From the NCBI GenBank assembly GCA_963580455.1, contig OY756958.1:27106501-27170500 (forward strand): 64,000 bases of DNA, in the 5' to 3' direction. Both the position numbers and the translations under genes were made by a program. Source of the stretch: Euonymus europaeus. Its lineage: Eukaryota; Streptophyta; Magnoliopsida; Celastrales; Celastraceae. Numbering within the stretch: position 1 is the first letter of the stretch; each line of letters starts with the position of its first letter. This document shows positions 1 to 11,865 of this stretch, one piece after another. The notes under the pieces are model-generated. The model did not search any database, was not told the origin of the DNA, and saw only the letters and a list, made by a program, of their open reading frames with translations.

Positions 1-207
1 AATGAATTTAAATATAAAATTTTGTATGTTTGGTTAATGTGAAAATGAACATGAATTTTAGTTTAAATGAATTATAATATAGATAAAAAGTACCGCATTA
101 TTCTTTTTCTAATAAATTGATAATTTTATATGATTTTAATTGAAGGATAAACTATTTAATTCCGTTCAAAAAAAATTGAAGGATAAAATTGTCATTTTAA
201 AAAATAT

Positions 208-290
208 CCACAAGGGGAGAATAACCAAGCTCACAAAAATGTGACAATCTTATCTTTCAAAAATATGACTTGACTATTCTCCCCTTGTGG
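208..290. repeat. Inverted repeat / small fold-back
   Basis: CCACAAGGGGAGAATA at 208-223 is the exact reverse complement of TATTCTCCCCTTGTGG at 275-290. The match extends with a few mismatches on both sides (towards CAAG inside and a T outside). The loop is about 50 bp of AT-rich DNA. It could be a tiny fold-back element or the two ends of a degraded MITE; no target-site duplication was established. Confidence 0.6.
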
Positions 291-1977
291 AAATAGGGGT
301 CATCAGCTCTTGCTCATGACCCATGTTTTAGACGAATCAAACAAGAGAATGAGTTTTGACAAAACTCATTCTTTTGTCTCACTCTCTATTATCTCCAATC
401 AAACGTGGGTTAAATTCGAACCCCAATTGATTGGGGATATTTCGGCCTATCAAGCCCATAATTCTTGGGACTTTCTTTTTTTATCCTGACCTTGATGCTT
501 GAAATTGTGACACGCATCCGGCCTATAGTGCGGATGTGTCCATAGTGGAATTATTCCCCCATAGTATCCATATGGAGAATCAAACTTAGGTTCTAAGTTA
601 GAATCAAAGTTGTCAAAACCGGATCGACTAATCAAACCGAGTCAACCGATGATGGGCATGTACTAGTCTGATTATCCCAATATAAATTGTGGGTTTTATG
701 ATTTTTGTTTTTGAGAACCAATATTGAATTGGTACAACTGGTGGAATCGATCAGTCTCAATGAATCGGATCAGTCAAATTTAATTGAAATATATATATGT
801 TTGTGATAAATTTCAAACATAGGACCTACTCCTACAACTGAGATATGATACATTTTTTGTTCAACAAAGACATACAAAATTAATATGACATTTTTGTAAA
901 AACATTGCACGACATTCAATGCTAAAAATTATTTATATTGTATTAAATAATTATTTATACAATATATATATATATAATATTTGATTTGATTGAACTAGAT
1001 TGAATTCCAATTGAACTTTTAAACGTTAAATTAAAAAAAGATTTGCATTTTATGACTGATCCGATTTTGAAAACCTTCATTGAAATGATCCACAACATTG
1101 TCCCACATAGCGGCAAAATGGCAGAGGAGGTGAGGTGAGGTGTCAAATTTGAGTGGCGAATAAAATAATCTGAAGTGGGTGACGCTATGGAAGATAATAA
1201 TGACAATGAATTGGCCATATACGGCAAGAGTGGCATCTTCATGGGAATTAAAAGTTGATAAATATCCAATAAAGCCAGTGAATAATTAATATATTGAAAT
1301 ATCACTGTATGCTATGTTGGGTGATGAGAAAACCCACTTGATTCCTCTATTCATTTGACAGCTGTCTAGTTCCATAATCACCACCTGTGGAGCATCTTTT
1401 CTCCCATTTTTCTCTTCGACCCAGTCAGGCCAGTTTTAGAACGACCAATTGGTTGCTTTTTTATTAGGGTAATAAATGCGTATTGATTAATGTGTTTTAT
1501 TGATATAGATATATTGAGAGATATATTTTGATCGTGCGAGTTGATTTTTGAGTAATATAGGTGTGACCCAATATTAATTTTAGGAAGGAATAGATGGAGG
1601 AATGAAATATTAATGGCTTGACTTTTGAATAATAAAAAAATTACATTGAGAGATGTGTTTTGCTGATACGATTAGATTGAAAGATGTGTTTTATTAATGT
1701 AAAGAAATGCTTGAGACCACTTTTTATATAATAGAAATGGAATCAAAATATAAAATTAATGGTGACATTAGGCTGAGACCATTGTGGTTGCCCTTAGCTA
1801 CTCATTCCATCAAATTAAAGAGTTTATAACTCGAGTGAAGTTGATAGATTGTTCTCTAAACTAAATACGTGTGACCTAAAGGATGATCCAAAATACACAA
1901 TACCTTAGCTGAATTGGTATGTCAAAATAAGAGAGACTAATTTCTACATCCACAATAAATCTATTGTCGCACCTGCA

Positions 1978-2290
1978 TTAGACAATTACAGGATTTTAGA
2001 TTCATGAGAGTAGCTTAAAAATCTATTGGACATGTAAGTGTGTTCCTTGTTTACTATTATCAATAAAATCATATTTAATAAAAATGTAGTTCGTAAGAGT
2101 ATCGATGGTCGATTTTTTTTTACATATTTTGTTGTATTAGACAATTACGGGGCTTTAGGTTCATAGAAGTAACTTAAAATTTTCTTGGACATGGATGCAG
2201 TGTCTTCCTTGTTTACTATTATTACCAATAAAAGAATATCTAATAAAAAAGGTAGTTCGTCAGTAAAAGTGTCGGTGATCGAATTTTTAT
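1978..2290. repeat. Imperfect tandem duplication, about 160-bp unit
   Basis: A block starting TTAGACAATTAC at 1978 recurs at 2137 and continues in parallel (GGACATG, CCTTGTTTACTATTAT, TAGTTCGT, ATCGATGG/GTCGGTG) to about 2290. Divergence is substantial, so the duplication is old. No coding potential is seen in either copy. Confidence 0.6.
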
Positions 2291-3212
2291 ATATTTTGAC
2301 CAAAAAGTTTAGTCGATTTTTTAGTTTTCGATCGGATTTATTATCGATTTTTTTTATTTACAATTTGTCTGTATTATGAAAGTGCATTTTGTATTAAAAA
2401 ACTATATTATGTATAATTCCTGTTTAGTAGAACATGTTATACACTCATTTTTTATGCTCACAAGTTTATATACTTACCATTTTTCGCACCCAATAACCCA
2501 CGCGACACGTGTATATGTCAATATTTTAATAATAATTTGATAACTTATACATTATGACATTAAATATTCACAAACTTATTTCACAATATATACAATTTTT
2601 TATTTGACAGTTCTGACTTGTTAATTTTATAATTTATTATATAATTTTAGCTGTACCAAAACACAAGATTAAATTACCTTTTAAGCATGCTTTTTGCGAC
2701 ACTTCAACGTGGAATCATCTTATTGGTTCATAGATAAGTGCTAACCAGAGACATCACATGGCCATGTCAATGGGCCACACCGCCTTCGTCAACAGAAATT
2801 TCTAGTTGCAAATAATTGAATTGACATAAAACTCCTTAGCTTTGCTTCAAAGATACACGCACACGACATCGGTATGGGCTACTGGTGAACAACATTTCTG
2901 AGAACTACAATAATAATTTTAATTAATAATCTAGTTTCGCAAACGAAAACCAAAACCACGAGTTTCTTTTTTCCTAACAAACAAATTTTTTAAGAAAGGG
3001 ATTAATGGCACACGAACAATCAGAGAAATTTTGATCTTCGATGATCATGAGGGACAAACGATATTTGATTCCATATTTTTTCTCTAGATCGGTCTCTCTT
3101 CTTCATGATCGTCTTTTGGGAGAGAATAAAGATCCGATCTCCGTATATGGAATCTTTGACTTGTATTCCGCCGATAAGCGACAGATAATTTTTGAAATTT
3201 CCGCTAAATCAC

Positions 3213-3746
3213 TCAGACTCTGACGATCTTCGCGGCCTTAACCACCGGATTCTCTCTGGCAATCGCCTCGCGACCGGCGGCCTTGTAATCGTAGCTGCAA
3301 TCGTGCCGGTCGGAGTACCGGTGTTCCCAACAGAAGAGCTCTCCGCATCGGCAGCGGAATCCAGTCAGCCCAACTCTCCTCTTACATCCAGAGCACCGGT
3401 TCACCACCCTCTTCTCCGTCGCAACAGCAGATTCCGCCAGATCTGGAGTCGGCTTCCGCCTGCAGATTGCCTCCGGGGCTGGATCTGGTTGCTCCGCTGC
3501 TCGTTTCGGGCTGGATCTCGGGCTCTTTTCGCCGGGTGACGAGAATTTCAATAGTCCACCTCCGGACAAGGTTGATGCAACGGCCGACGTACTGCTGTTG
3601 GTGGTACTTGCCGTGGTCGCGTTAAAACATTTCTGGCACATGTTATTGTTCGCCGGATTGCCGGTAACTCCACAATTATTTACGCAGAGCGTCAACGTTT
3701 CAGGCACTTTGAATTCCGTCTCTTCTTTCTCCGTCTTTTGTGCCAT
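3213..3746 (-). CDS. A20/AN1 zinc-finger stress-associated protein (SAP), 177 aa
   Basis: This intronless gene encodes a protein of the plant stress-associated family, which acts in abiotic-stress signalling; members bind ubiquitin, and some have E3 ligase activity. Seen: an A20 finger with C21-x3-C25-x11-C37-x2-C40, a serine/threonine/proline-rich linker of about 75 residues, then a C-terminal AN1 finger from about residue 117 (RCSGCKRRVGLTGFRCRCG, then LFCWEHRYSDRHDC) and the family tail ENPVVKAAKI. Length fits the family (about 150-180 aa). The start is the only ATG upstream of the A20 finger in frame. The region above the ATG is rich in GAGAGA on the plus strand, as in many 5' UTRs. A second SAP gene lies 3.1 kb away in the same orientation, but the two proteins differ much outside the fingers. 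Confidence 0.95.
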   Translation of the reverse strand: MAQKTEKEETEFKVPETLTLCVNNCGVTGNPANNNMCQKCFNATTASTTNSSTSAVASTLSGGGLLKFSSPGEKSPRSSPKRAAEQPDPAPEAICRRKPTPDLAESAVATEKRVVNRCSGCKRRVGLTGFRCRCGELFCWEHRYSDRHDCSYDYKAAGREAIARENPVVKAAKIVRV

Positions 3747-3949
3747 GATTTCTCAACAAAGTTTCTTCAAACCGATCTCAAAAAAAGCTTTGAAATATCG
3801 ATTTGTGAACCGTGTTGCTTTCTGTATTTTTAGAGAGAGAAGGAGACAAGAACTAGAGAGGCTTTGGGGCCAAGATGTTGTGACTCGTGAGAGGGGGGGG
3901 AGAGATGGGATTTGAAGGATTGAGAAGTCGGTCATGAAATATGGACCTC

Positions 3950-6232
3950 ATAGAGACGCGTATCAGACATAACGTTCTGGTAGTATTTTCTCATTGGACA
4001 GAAATGACCTTGTGAGTTTTCTTTAATTACGGTGATTTGGCCCTTTCTAGATTGGTATCTGACGTGTTAATCGTCATTATCGAGAAAATATACAATGGCC
4101 TCCTTTTAAGACAATAAAATTAATACATCCTTTTATTTTGCTCCATTGTTGCCAATATTAATAAAATATTATAGGAAAAAAAAATATTTTATTAGTATTT
4201 TTGGGGTTACATTTTCCAATTATTGAACTCGACGTAAATGTGAATTAGTGAAAAAATTTATTCGTATAATCGTTAGCCAATTATTAATAAAATAAAATGA
4301 ATATTAGAAATTTCAAGACGAAAAAAAAATAGAGATTAACATCTATCAAGTCGAAGAACCCAAGTTCAATTTACCCAAAAAAAACTTATAATTATGAAAG
4401 AAATCGAGAGAGTGAAGTTGTAAAGAAATGACCTATTTTACATTCTCGTGGTATACATGAGCTTATAAGGGAGGGTGGACACTCCATCTAATATCTAATA
4501 TATAACCCGACAACTAATACTCAAGCGATGTGAAAATTCGTTCTAACAGGAGTTATCCAAACATTTTATTAGGGTTATTATTTATGATTAAAAAAATGTA
4601 TTGGCATAATTTGAATAGATCAATTCAACATCCTTTGGTCGATCTTTGAATGAATAATTACAAATTATTATTTATCTTCAATAAATCTCTAAGTCGGTGA
4701 GATGATGCTGACAATCAGGCAAGTGTTTTGATATTTACGATTAAAGAAATAATAAAACTCTTTACTATGATTTGAAATTTTCCTCCATTGGAATATTACA
4801 TATTAATAGGTTCTGCATATAAATTTTTGAGCTCTACACACTCACTGTAAACTATTTATTTTCATTAATTAACAATTAATTGTAATATAAAAGTCTCACA
4901 TGGAAAAGTTCGGGAAAAACAAAATTATAAGTTAAAATATCACACCACTCAATTTTAAAGACAAAATCGTACATACATAAAACCCGAAGTCGTTAATACA
5001 TCTTCGAGTACTAATTATTAAGTAGATCATTTTAAGGATAAAATTATACGATTATGATAATAGAAAAGACAAATTTGAAGGCTTGGCAATTGTAACAAAT
5101 TAGTTGATAGAAGAAAAAAAAAACCATGTAAAAAATACCTTCGTCAACTAGATAGCTTCACCATCAAGGGAAATTTCTTTAAAAAACATATCAAAAAATA
5201 GTTTTTCTTGGCAATCGTTGAGTCACTCTCATACCCTTCAACCAAAAAAATAAATTAAAATTTTATATTGTCCGATTCCTAAGGATATATTGAATCCACA
5301 CAATTTTATTTCTCATTAGCTCAGCTACAAAGAATCGAAGCTCATGGATCAAAACCAAACCCACATGGAATAAAAAAATGTCTTATTAATATTGAGGAGG
5401 AACATCAACACTTATTAAATGCTCAAATTACCACATCTTTCGTCGTAACTCTCATACAACCACAGGTCCCGAAATTATGCTCAAATATGACACAACCAAA
5501 AGCAAATACTCTCAGACACTCTCAGCTTTTACGTTTTACGAGAGTTTATACTCTATCAACATACTCTGATCCAAACGAACCTAAGTAACAAACTCACAAA
5601 AAGTTCCATTTGCTTTCCTTCTTCGTTATTTTGAAATTAAAACAATTTACCTTTCAAACACAATTATTTTCTTTATTATTAATTTTCTTTATTATTAACA
5701 AGGTCTGGACGATGGCTGGTGGACCCATCCACTTGACCCGGTCTACGCATTTTCGAGTCAAAAAGCCAAATACGGCGAGAATGGACGGCTCTGATTCAGT
5801 CAAATTCGTCATGGCCGATTCACAACTAGCGGCGGCGATACCATTGGGAGCACGTGACTATACCCCCGATAGGTTTCGCTTTCAAGTTTCATCGGATTAC
5901 GATGGGTCCCACTTCTATACAACTCGAGGAACAAAGAATTCAGAAATTTATAAACATTTTACCAAAATTCACATACAACTTTGACCATAATTTATCTTAT
6001 TTTCATTTCTTGTACTCTTATAAATTAGGGGACACAAGTGCTTGCCATTAGATACTATATGCTTAGTAAAACAAAATTCACTAGGTATGTAATAACAACA
6101 TCATTAGAATGTTCGAATTCTTCCACATGCTAAAAAATAACTAATATTAAAATCAATATTATTCATAAAAAAACTTAAAAAAAGAGCACAAGTAACAATC
6201 CAAATTCCTAGAGTTTACTTGGGTTAATCTTG

Positions 6233-6235
<3 letters not shown>
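3950..6235. other. Intergenic, no gene supported
   Basis: Mostly AT-rich DNA upstream of the first SAP gene. An open frame near 5610-5984 (plus) contains a less AT-rich patch at 5710-5930 with a stretch reading MAGGPIHLTRSTHF, but I recognise no family and see no splice or promoter support, so it is not called as a gene. Confidence 0.5.

Positions 6236-6299
<64 letters not shown>
6236..6299. repeat. (GA)n microsatellite, about 32 units
   Basis: An essentially uninterrupted run of GA dinucleotides. It lies downstream of the second SAP gene and is likely polymorphic in length. Confidence 0.95.
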
Positions 6300-6301
<2 letters not shown>

Positions 6302-6841
6302 CTATGATGGCCAGCCCACTCTGAATAATCAGCACAATTTATGTCACGAAAAATTATTGCTGTTCTGACCAAGCATGCTTGTCCTATTTCCATAAACATA
6401 AAGAGCATGATGACATGAAAGACAACAAGCACATGTTAAGATAGCCTCCTTTCGGTCTGGTGGAAGCATGCCAGATGCTGCTTTCCAGACAACAAAACTA
6501 TCAATGGCCTTTCTTAAGATTCTGATTTTAATGGGAGAAAAAAGAGCTAGACCACCTTTCATAATTGTTTTTTTCCTTCTCTTTTGATATAAGAACAAAC
6601 AGCAACAGTATTGCTTCATTTGCCTAGCTAAAAGACCATTAGAAAACCAGCAGAAAACAGACCCAAAACTCTTGAGAAAACCCAGGACTCAGCATCAGAT
6701 GTAACCTGCAAAGGTTTCTCGGATAGAAGAAATGCCCAAAATATATTATGCCAACAATGTTAATCGTTGGAACTTCGTGCGTAGAGTACCGAGTGTTTCC
6801 CGCCACTACCCACTACCCTTGAATTCTAGGATGAAGAAGTT
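6300..6841. other. 3' flank of the second SAP gene
   Basis: No separate gene is supported. The part nearest 6841 should be the 3' UTR of the minus-strand SAP gene. Open frames here are short and overlap the GA repeat. Confidence 0.5.
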
Positions 6842-7303
6842 TTAGATTTTATCTAGCTTCTTGGCCTTGATCACAGGGTTGGCATTGGCAATGGCGCGCC
6901 TTGCAGCAGAAAGATAGTCATACGTGCAACCATGTTTGTCCGAGTAGCGATGAACTGCACAGAATACATCTCCACAGCGACAATTGAACCCCGTCAAACC
7001 AACTCGTTTCTTACAAGTAGTGCACCGCCTTTTTGGACTCTCTTTTGCATTCTCAAGAGCATCTGTGTTGAGATATGAAGGCAACAGATCCTGTGCTATA
7101 ACATTCGGATCTTTGGCAACAGCAGTACTTGTAATGGATGAGGAAGCAAGTACTTCAGTTTGTTCTCGCTTCTTCATTAGCAACTCCATGTGGCACTTAG
7201 AACATAGGTTCATCGTAGCAGCTGAGCCAAAAAATCCACACTTGTTTGCACAAAGTCCAGGAGCCTCGGGAGGTGCTTGACAACATGTCTTCTTGTGCTC
7301 CAT
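6842..7303 (-). CDS. A20/AN1 zinc-finger stress-associated protein (SAP), 153 aa
   Basis: Second SAP-family gene, coding region uninterrupted. Seen: A20 finger C18-x3-C22-x11-C34-x2-C37 ([22 protein letters not shown]), a linker of about 50 residues, and an AN1 finger from about residue 93 ([19 protein letters not shown], then [14 protein letters not shown]) ending [12 protein letters not shown]. Family knowledge suggests a role in ubiquitin-linked stress signalling. Directly before the ATG on the minus strand is a splice acceptor (TTTTGCAG at 7322-7329), so the 5' UTR is probably spliced, as in many plant SAP genes. The matching upstream exon is not next door: the next plausible promoter and exon lie beyond a 10-kb transposon block, near 19.4-19.6 kb. 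Confidence 0.95.
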   Translation of the reverse strand: MEHKKTCCQAPPEAPGLCANKCGFFGSAATMNLCSKCHMELLMKKREQTEVLASSSITSTAVAKDPNVIAQDLLPSYLNTDALENAKESPKRRCTTCKKRVGLTGFNCRCGDVFCAVHRYSDKHGCTYDYLSAARRAIANANPVIKAKKLDKI

Positions 7304-7321
7304 TTATTGATAAAAATTTCC

Positions 7322-8330
7322 CTGCAAAATAATTAAAAGTCGCACATAGTTAATCTCCCTTTCAAGTCATCGATCAATTGCTCCAAACACGAAAACGAAC
7401 CTCTAAGAAAGATGACTGAAAATATCAAAAATACTCCTAGCCAGAGCGACAAAAAAAAAAATAATCTGATTTTCTAATTTCACTAATTATTTATCTTGGT
7501 TGCATTCTAAAATGAGTATTAGGCCCAACTTCAAGGCATGCGCTAATGAAAAGTCAAAATATCATCTTATAACCAGAACGAAAGCCGATGAATACAAGGG
7601 CCATTAAGGACGACACACCGAAATGTTGTGATTAATCAGAAACCAGAGAATAAAAGCATTGACATAGTATACCAGGATTTCTGGCAAGTTGATGCCAAAA
7701 ATGCATCAAAGGCTTTGTTGCTACACACTATACTGGAAAACCTCTTATCAAGTAATATAAGGTATCAATTTTCTTCAGGGGAGATAAATTGCACATATCT
7801 CAAGTAGGTGGAGGGATTGCTCGTATTTAATGTCTTGATGAAGTAATGACAGGTGAATTGATAACAATCCCTCTACTCTAAAGGTGATAATTAATCCCAT
7901 TTTGTTGGTGAGGAAAATCCAATAAAGTACATAAAACCTAACAGAGGTAAAGTCAAGGCTTTCCAAACAAACGTAGCTTCGGTTGCTCAAGTTTGAATAT
8001 TGGACAATAACACACTGTTGACACCAAATAGCCTAACACTACACAATTACTGTCTCCAGATATCTTACATAGCATGCTAAATCTGTTCACCCAATAGTAC
8101 AATTCTTTCACAACCAAACTGGGATTAGAAACCATATCCCTTGCACTTTTAGCTGATCCACAATCAAAAGTCCGAACCCTATTCTGAAAAGAGGCAGGAT
8201 TAACAAATTAAAAAGAGAGGGCAGCTGTAGTTCAAACGGACACCTCATCCCAAATACATTCAAGATCGCTCACTCAGTTTTCACTAATGTAAAATGGCCG
8301 CAGGAATTTCATTATCATTAATCAGATATA
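7322..8330 (-). other. Probable 5'-UTR intron sequence of the second SAP gene (proximal part)
   Basis: No coding sequence is seen. The boundary at 7322/7321 is a good acceptor (pyrimidine-rich tract then GCAG on the minus strand). If the gene's first exon is at about 19.4-19.6 kb, this is the acceptor-side remnant of a long intron. Alternatively a cryptic exon lies within this stretch; I could not pick one. Confidence 0.45.
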
Positions 8331-8339
8331 GAATACAAA

Positions 8340-8520
8340 AGGGAGAAAGGCTCAAAGCCCATTATACAATCTTTCCGTTTGAAATCAACGGCTGCAGTGT
8401 GGTGGGACCAACTGCAAACTTCCAGGCAGAGGCAGGGCAAGAACAAGGTGCAGACTTGGCGCCGAATGAAACAACTTTTAATGGCGAGGTTTCTTCCGGC
8501 AGATTAAGAACAAATATTGT
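8340..8520 (+). pseudogene. Gypsy gag, 5' fragment (interrupted)
   Basis: In the frame reading [20 protein letters not shown] this stretch matches the gag block that typically reads L-x-x-x-A-x-x-WW-x-x-L in plant gypsy elements, followed by [16 protein letters not shown] stop codon TAA at 8505-8507 sits where the family usually has tyrosine (PADYEQ-type context). The frame continues to the codon AGC at 8526-8528, where the hAT element begins, and resumes in the same frame at 12191. Confidence 0.8.
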
Positions 8521-8528
8521 ATCGTAGC
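8521..8528. repeat. Left 8-bp target-site duplication of hAT-1
   Basis: ATCGTAGC, identical to 12183-12190. Confidence 0.95.
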
Positions 8529-8761
8529 CAAGGTTTAAAAATTCGAAAGGCGATTTGAGGCGGTGAAGCTTGGTTGAGGCGAGGCGGTAGCCTCAAGGCG
8601 ATCGAGGCGGTCGCCTCATTCCAAACTTAAAAAAAAACAGAATTCTCAATATATAAAAGCATCCACAATAATAATAACATTGAAAATGTTCATGAAAACA
8701 TTACACAATCATCCATAACATAAAAACATAGAATGTCTTAAGAAAAACATATCCTCAACAA

Positions 8762-11390
8762 TCAGAAATCAGAATACTCCAATTCATTTGTATCTAGAGG
8801 CCTAAAATATGGATCAAAAGTTCCATCTCCTCCATCATCCGTGCTGTCATCAATCAAAGAGTCATCATCAAATCTAGTAGAAAAGTCCTCATCATCACTT
8901 CTCTCATCCACTTCTGGTTCTTGAACTTGTATTTCCTTTCCTTTGCCTAACAAATAATATTAACTAATACTTTAGTTTAGTGATTATATAATTCACTTCA
9001 TATCAAATTTAATACATTTTGTTTATAAAATTACTTACGTGAAGTTCTTCTCCTTTTCTTGGTTTTTCCAGGTTGACTCGATTGCGGTAGAAAATCGGAA
9101 GGCACAGGAGTTGCATCAACAACGTTGTTCACACTTGGTTCATCAACACTAAATTCTCCATTCACCCATTCATCATCAGAAGGCACATCATTATTGACAA
9201 CCAAAGGATCCTCATCTTCTTTTAGTGCCAATTTCTTCAAGTGTCTAGCCTTTAGCCTTCTATTGTACATAATGTACACCAATGTGTTCAATTTTTTGGT
9301 TGCCAATCGATTTCTCCTCTTTGTATGGACCTATAAAATATTCAAGGAAATACATAAATTGATTTATCATTAAATATATGTATATACTCTAATGAGAAAT
9401 TCAAGTAAGCTATACCATATTAAATGTACTCCAATTCCTCTCACAAGCGGATGATGAACAAGTGAGACTCAATATCCTAACAGCAAAGGACTGAAGTTCA
9501 GGAGTTTCATCTCCATATTGCAACCACCATTGAGCTAAAAATAAAAATTAACAATTATGAGAATAAAAATAATTTATAAAGAAAAAAAACACATATGAAA
9601 AGTTTACATACCTGGGCTACGATTGTAAAGAGAAGTTTTACTCAATCCGAATGAAAACATCCCACGCTTTTCCTTAAAGGCATCAATTTGCAAATCAACT
9701 TTAGATCTATCACCATCATTTGAAATAAGCTTCTTCATGCATTCAAACAAACCCATCTTAATCTCTCGATGTGTGGAGATATTTTCACCATATTGGATTT
9801 GTGGATTTAAAAAGTATGCAGCTGCATGCAAATGCCGATGCAATTGAAACTCCCATTTCTTATCAATGATTTCCCATATCTCTTTATAGGCTCCTACATC
9901 CTCTCCCAAGTTTATTGCTATCTCCTCTTTAGCTCTATCAATCGCACCATAAATGAATCCCATAGCAGGCACTTTCTCAGAATCCATCATCCTCAACACA
10001 TGAACGAGTGGTGCAGTTGTCTTCAATGCATACGACATACTACTCCAAAAGGTTCCATCCCTCAGTATGATTTTTTTTATTGCTTTGCCATCCGCCTTTT
10101 TAGACCAACTACTTTGCTCCCACTCTTTTGAAGTGAACATTTGTTCCAAAGATTGTTTCATACCCAGCATACTTTGCATGGTTAAGTATGCAGTTGCAAA
10201 TCTTGTAGGAGCAGGACGAACCAAATCTTTCTTTGCATGACTCCTCATTAAGGCCAAAACCCACCCATGATTGTAGATGAAATTACTTACCTTCTTTGCT
10301 TTCAACAAGGCATTTTTGTGTTGAGGAAGCTCTCCAATCTTCTCAAGCATTAAATCAATGCAGTGAGCAGCACATGGTGTCCACCACAACCGTTTCCTCT
10401 TCTCCATCAACATTTCACCCGCCTTTTTATAATTTGATGCATTATCTGTCACTACTTGAACAACAACATCTTCACCAACTTCTTCAACTATATCATCCAA
10501 TAGCTTGAACATCAAGTTGGCATCTTTCACTGCATCACTTACATCAATGGATTTTAAAAATATAGTACCGTGTGGATTGTTCACAAGGAAATTCAGCAAT
10601 TGCCTCCCTCTCATATCTTTCCACCCATCCGACATTATGGTCACCCCTGTCTGAATCCATGTCCTCTTCACCTCACTTACAATAGTCTGAGTGTTGGCCT
10701 CTTCCTCATCTAGAATGGATGTACGAAGTTCATATGCTGTAGGTGGTTTTAAGTTACGCCCATAATTGCCAATGGACCGCACCATATTGATGAATGAATG
10801 ACTACTAGCAACATTGAATGCAATCCCATTTTCATAGAAAAATCTGCCAATATCCATGCAAGCTAGATGACGTGCCTCTTTCTCCCCACTAGATTTATTC
10901 TCTCCCATCGATTGCACATTATCAGTATCAACATTCACCATAAACCTATCAATTGGGCCTCTAATTCCTCTTGTGGACATGTTATTTGTACCTGAACTTC
11001 CAGTACACGGCTGACTCAAACTGATGGAGCTATCAAGTTGTTGTTCTCGTTCCCTTTGACTTTGTTTTCTGACATCCCCGGTTTTGGCCATATACTTCTT
11101 AATTTCATCTTGCGCTTCCATGCTAACTCTCTCACATGGGGCAGCATTTCCGTGAGTACCTACGCACATTCATAAACCTCAAGTGCATTAGAAATTAAGT
11201 AACCAGCACGCAGCAGGAAAATGACATATTTTCACATAAATAAAACATTACCTGCTAAGTGTTCCTTCATCCTAAAAACACCACCTTTGATAATTTTCTC
11301 ACAAAAATTGCACCGAATATATTTATAAGCTTTTCCATCAGCAACCTGAACCTCCACCCCATACTTCCAAGCAGGATCCTTACGACTCAT
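8762..11390 (-). CDS. hAT transposase with BED finger, five exons, 760 aa
   Basis: Enzyme that would excise and reinsert the surrounding element by binding its ends. Exons (minus): 11390-11252, 11159-9612, 9534-9416, 9330-9039, 8946-8762; total 2283 nt, in frame throughout with GT-AG junctions. Exon 1 holds a BED zinc finger (RCNFCEK, then FRMKEHLAG), which continues as THGNAAPC in exon 2. Exon 2 carries the DUF659/RNase H-like core: IMSDGWKDMRGRQLLNFLV, VVTDNASNYKKAG, and WWTPCAAHCIDLMLEKIG. Exon 3 encodes the C-terminal dimerisation region (PELQSFAVRILSLTCSSSAC, ERNWSTF). Exons 4-5 are a basic then acidic tail. No stop or frameshift was found. Whether it is expressed cannot be seen. Confidence 0.93.
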
Positions 11391-11684
11391 CTAACAGTTA
11401 CACAATTGATATATAAATAAGCTTAATTGAATTATTGAATCAAGAATTCAAGCTTGATTCAATTATATAAATAAACTTAATCAGTTAATTGATAAAGACA
11501 TAAAATAATTTAATTATTGAAACAGGGCTGGACTCTGGAGTCACAAAGCCACAATCGGCAATTCGGCATACCTTTTAAGTTTCAACAGGAGCTGTTCCCT
11601 GTTGCTGCCTTGCTGGTGTGGGGATGCGAGAACGCCGAGAAGCTGCTATGGGTCGCGAGCTACTGGTCTCTGTTGAGGGATCGC

Positions 11685-11865
11685 CGCGCACGAGCTGCTG
11701 GTCTGGGCGAACTGGCGAGCTGCTGGTCTGGCGAGAGTTGCTGGTCTGGCGAGCTGCTGGTCTGGCGAGCTGCTGGTCTGGCGAGAGTTGCTGGTCTGGC
11801 GAGAGTTGCTGGTCTGGCGAGCTGCTGGTCTGGCGAGAGTTGCTGGTCCAGGCGAGGTCGCGACC
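11685..11865. repeat. Short tandem repeat block inside hAT-1
   Basis: Repeated units of 16-18 bp built on GCTGGTCTGGCGAG, alternating GAGCTGCTGGTCTGGC and GAGAGTTGCTGGTCTGGC, about ten copies. The block lies upstream of the transposase start (11390, minus strand) and inside the subterminal zone, so it could act in promoter or transposase binding. The open frames reading through it are repeat artefacts, not genes. Confidence 0.85.

Larger units (their letters stand above)
1..3000. other. Intergenic, AT-rich, no gene supported
   Basis: No reading frame here looks like a real protein; the short open frames are compositionally AT-rich and match no family I know. The stretch holds a 16-bp perfect inverted repeat near 208-290 and an imperfect tandem duplication at 1978-2290, listed separately. 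The last few hundred bases lie downstream of the stress-associated gene that reads leftwards from 3746. Confidence 0.6.

Noticed and set aside
5610..5984. Open frame with MAGGPIHLTRSTHF-like stretch
   Set aside because: No recognisable domain, no clear promoter or splice context, and the preceding half is AT-rich noise. It might be a relic but cannot be called as a gene.
8294..8527. Plus-strand ORF starting [14 protein letters not shown]
   Set aside because: It is out of frame with gag; the homologous frame is the one reading [14 protein letters not shown].
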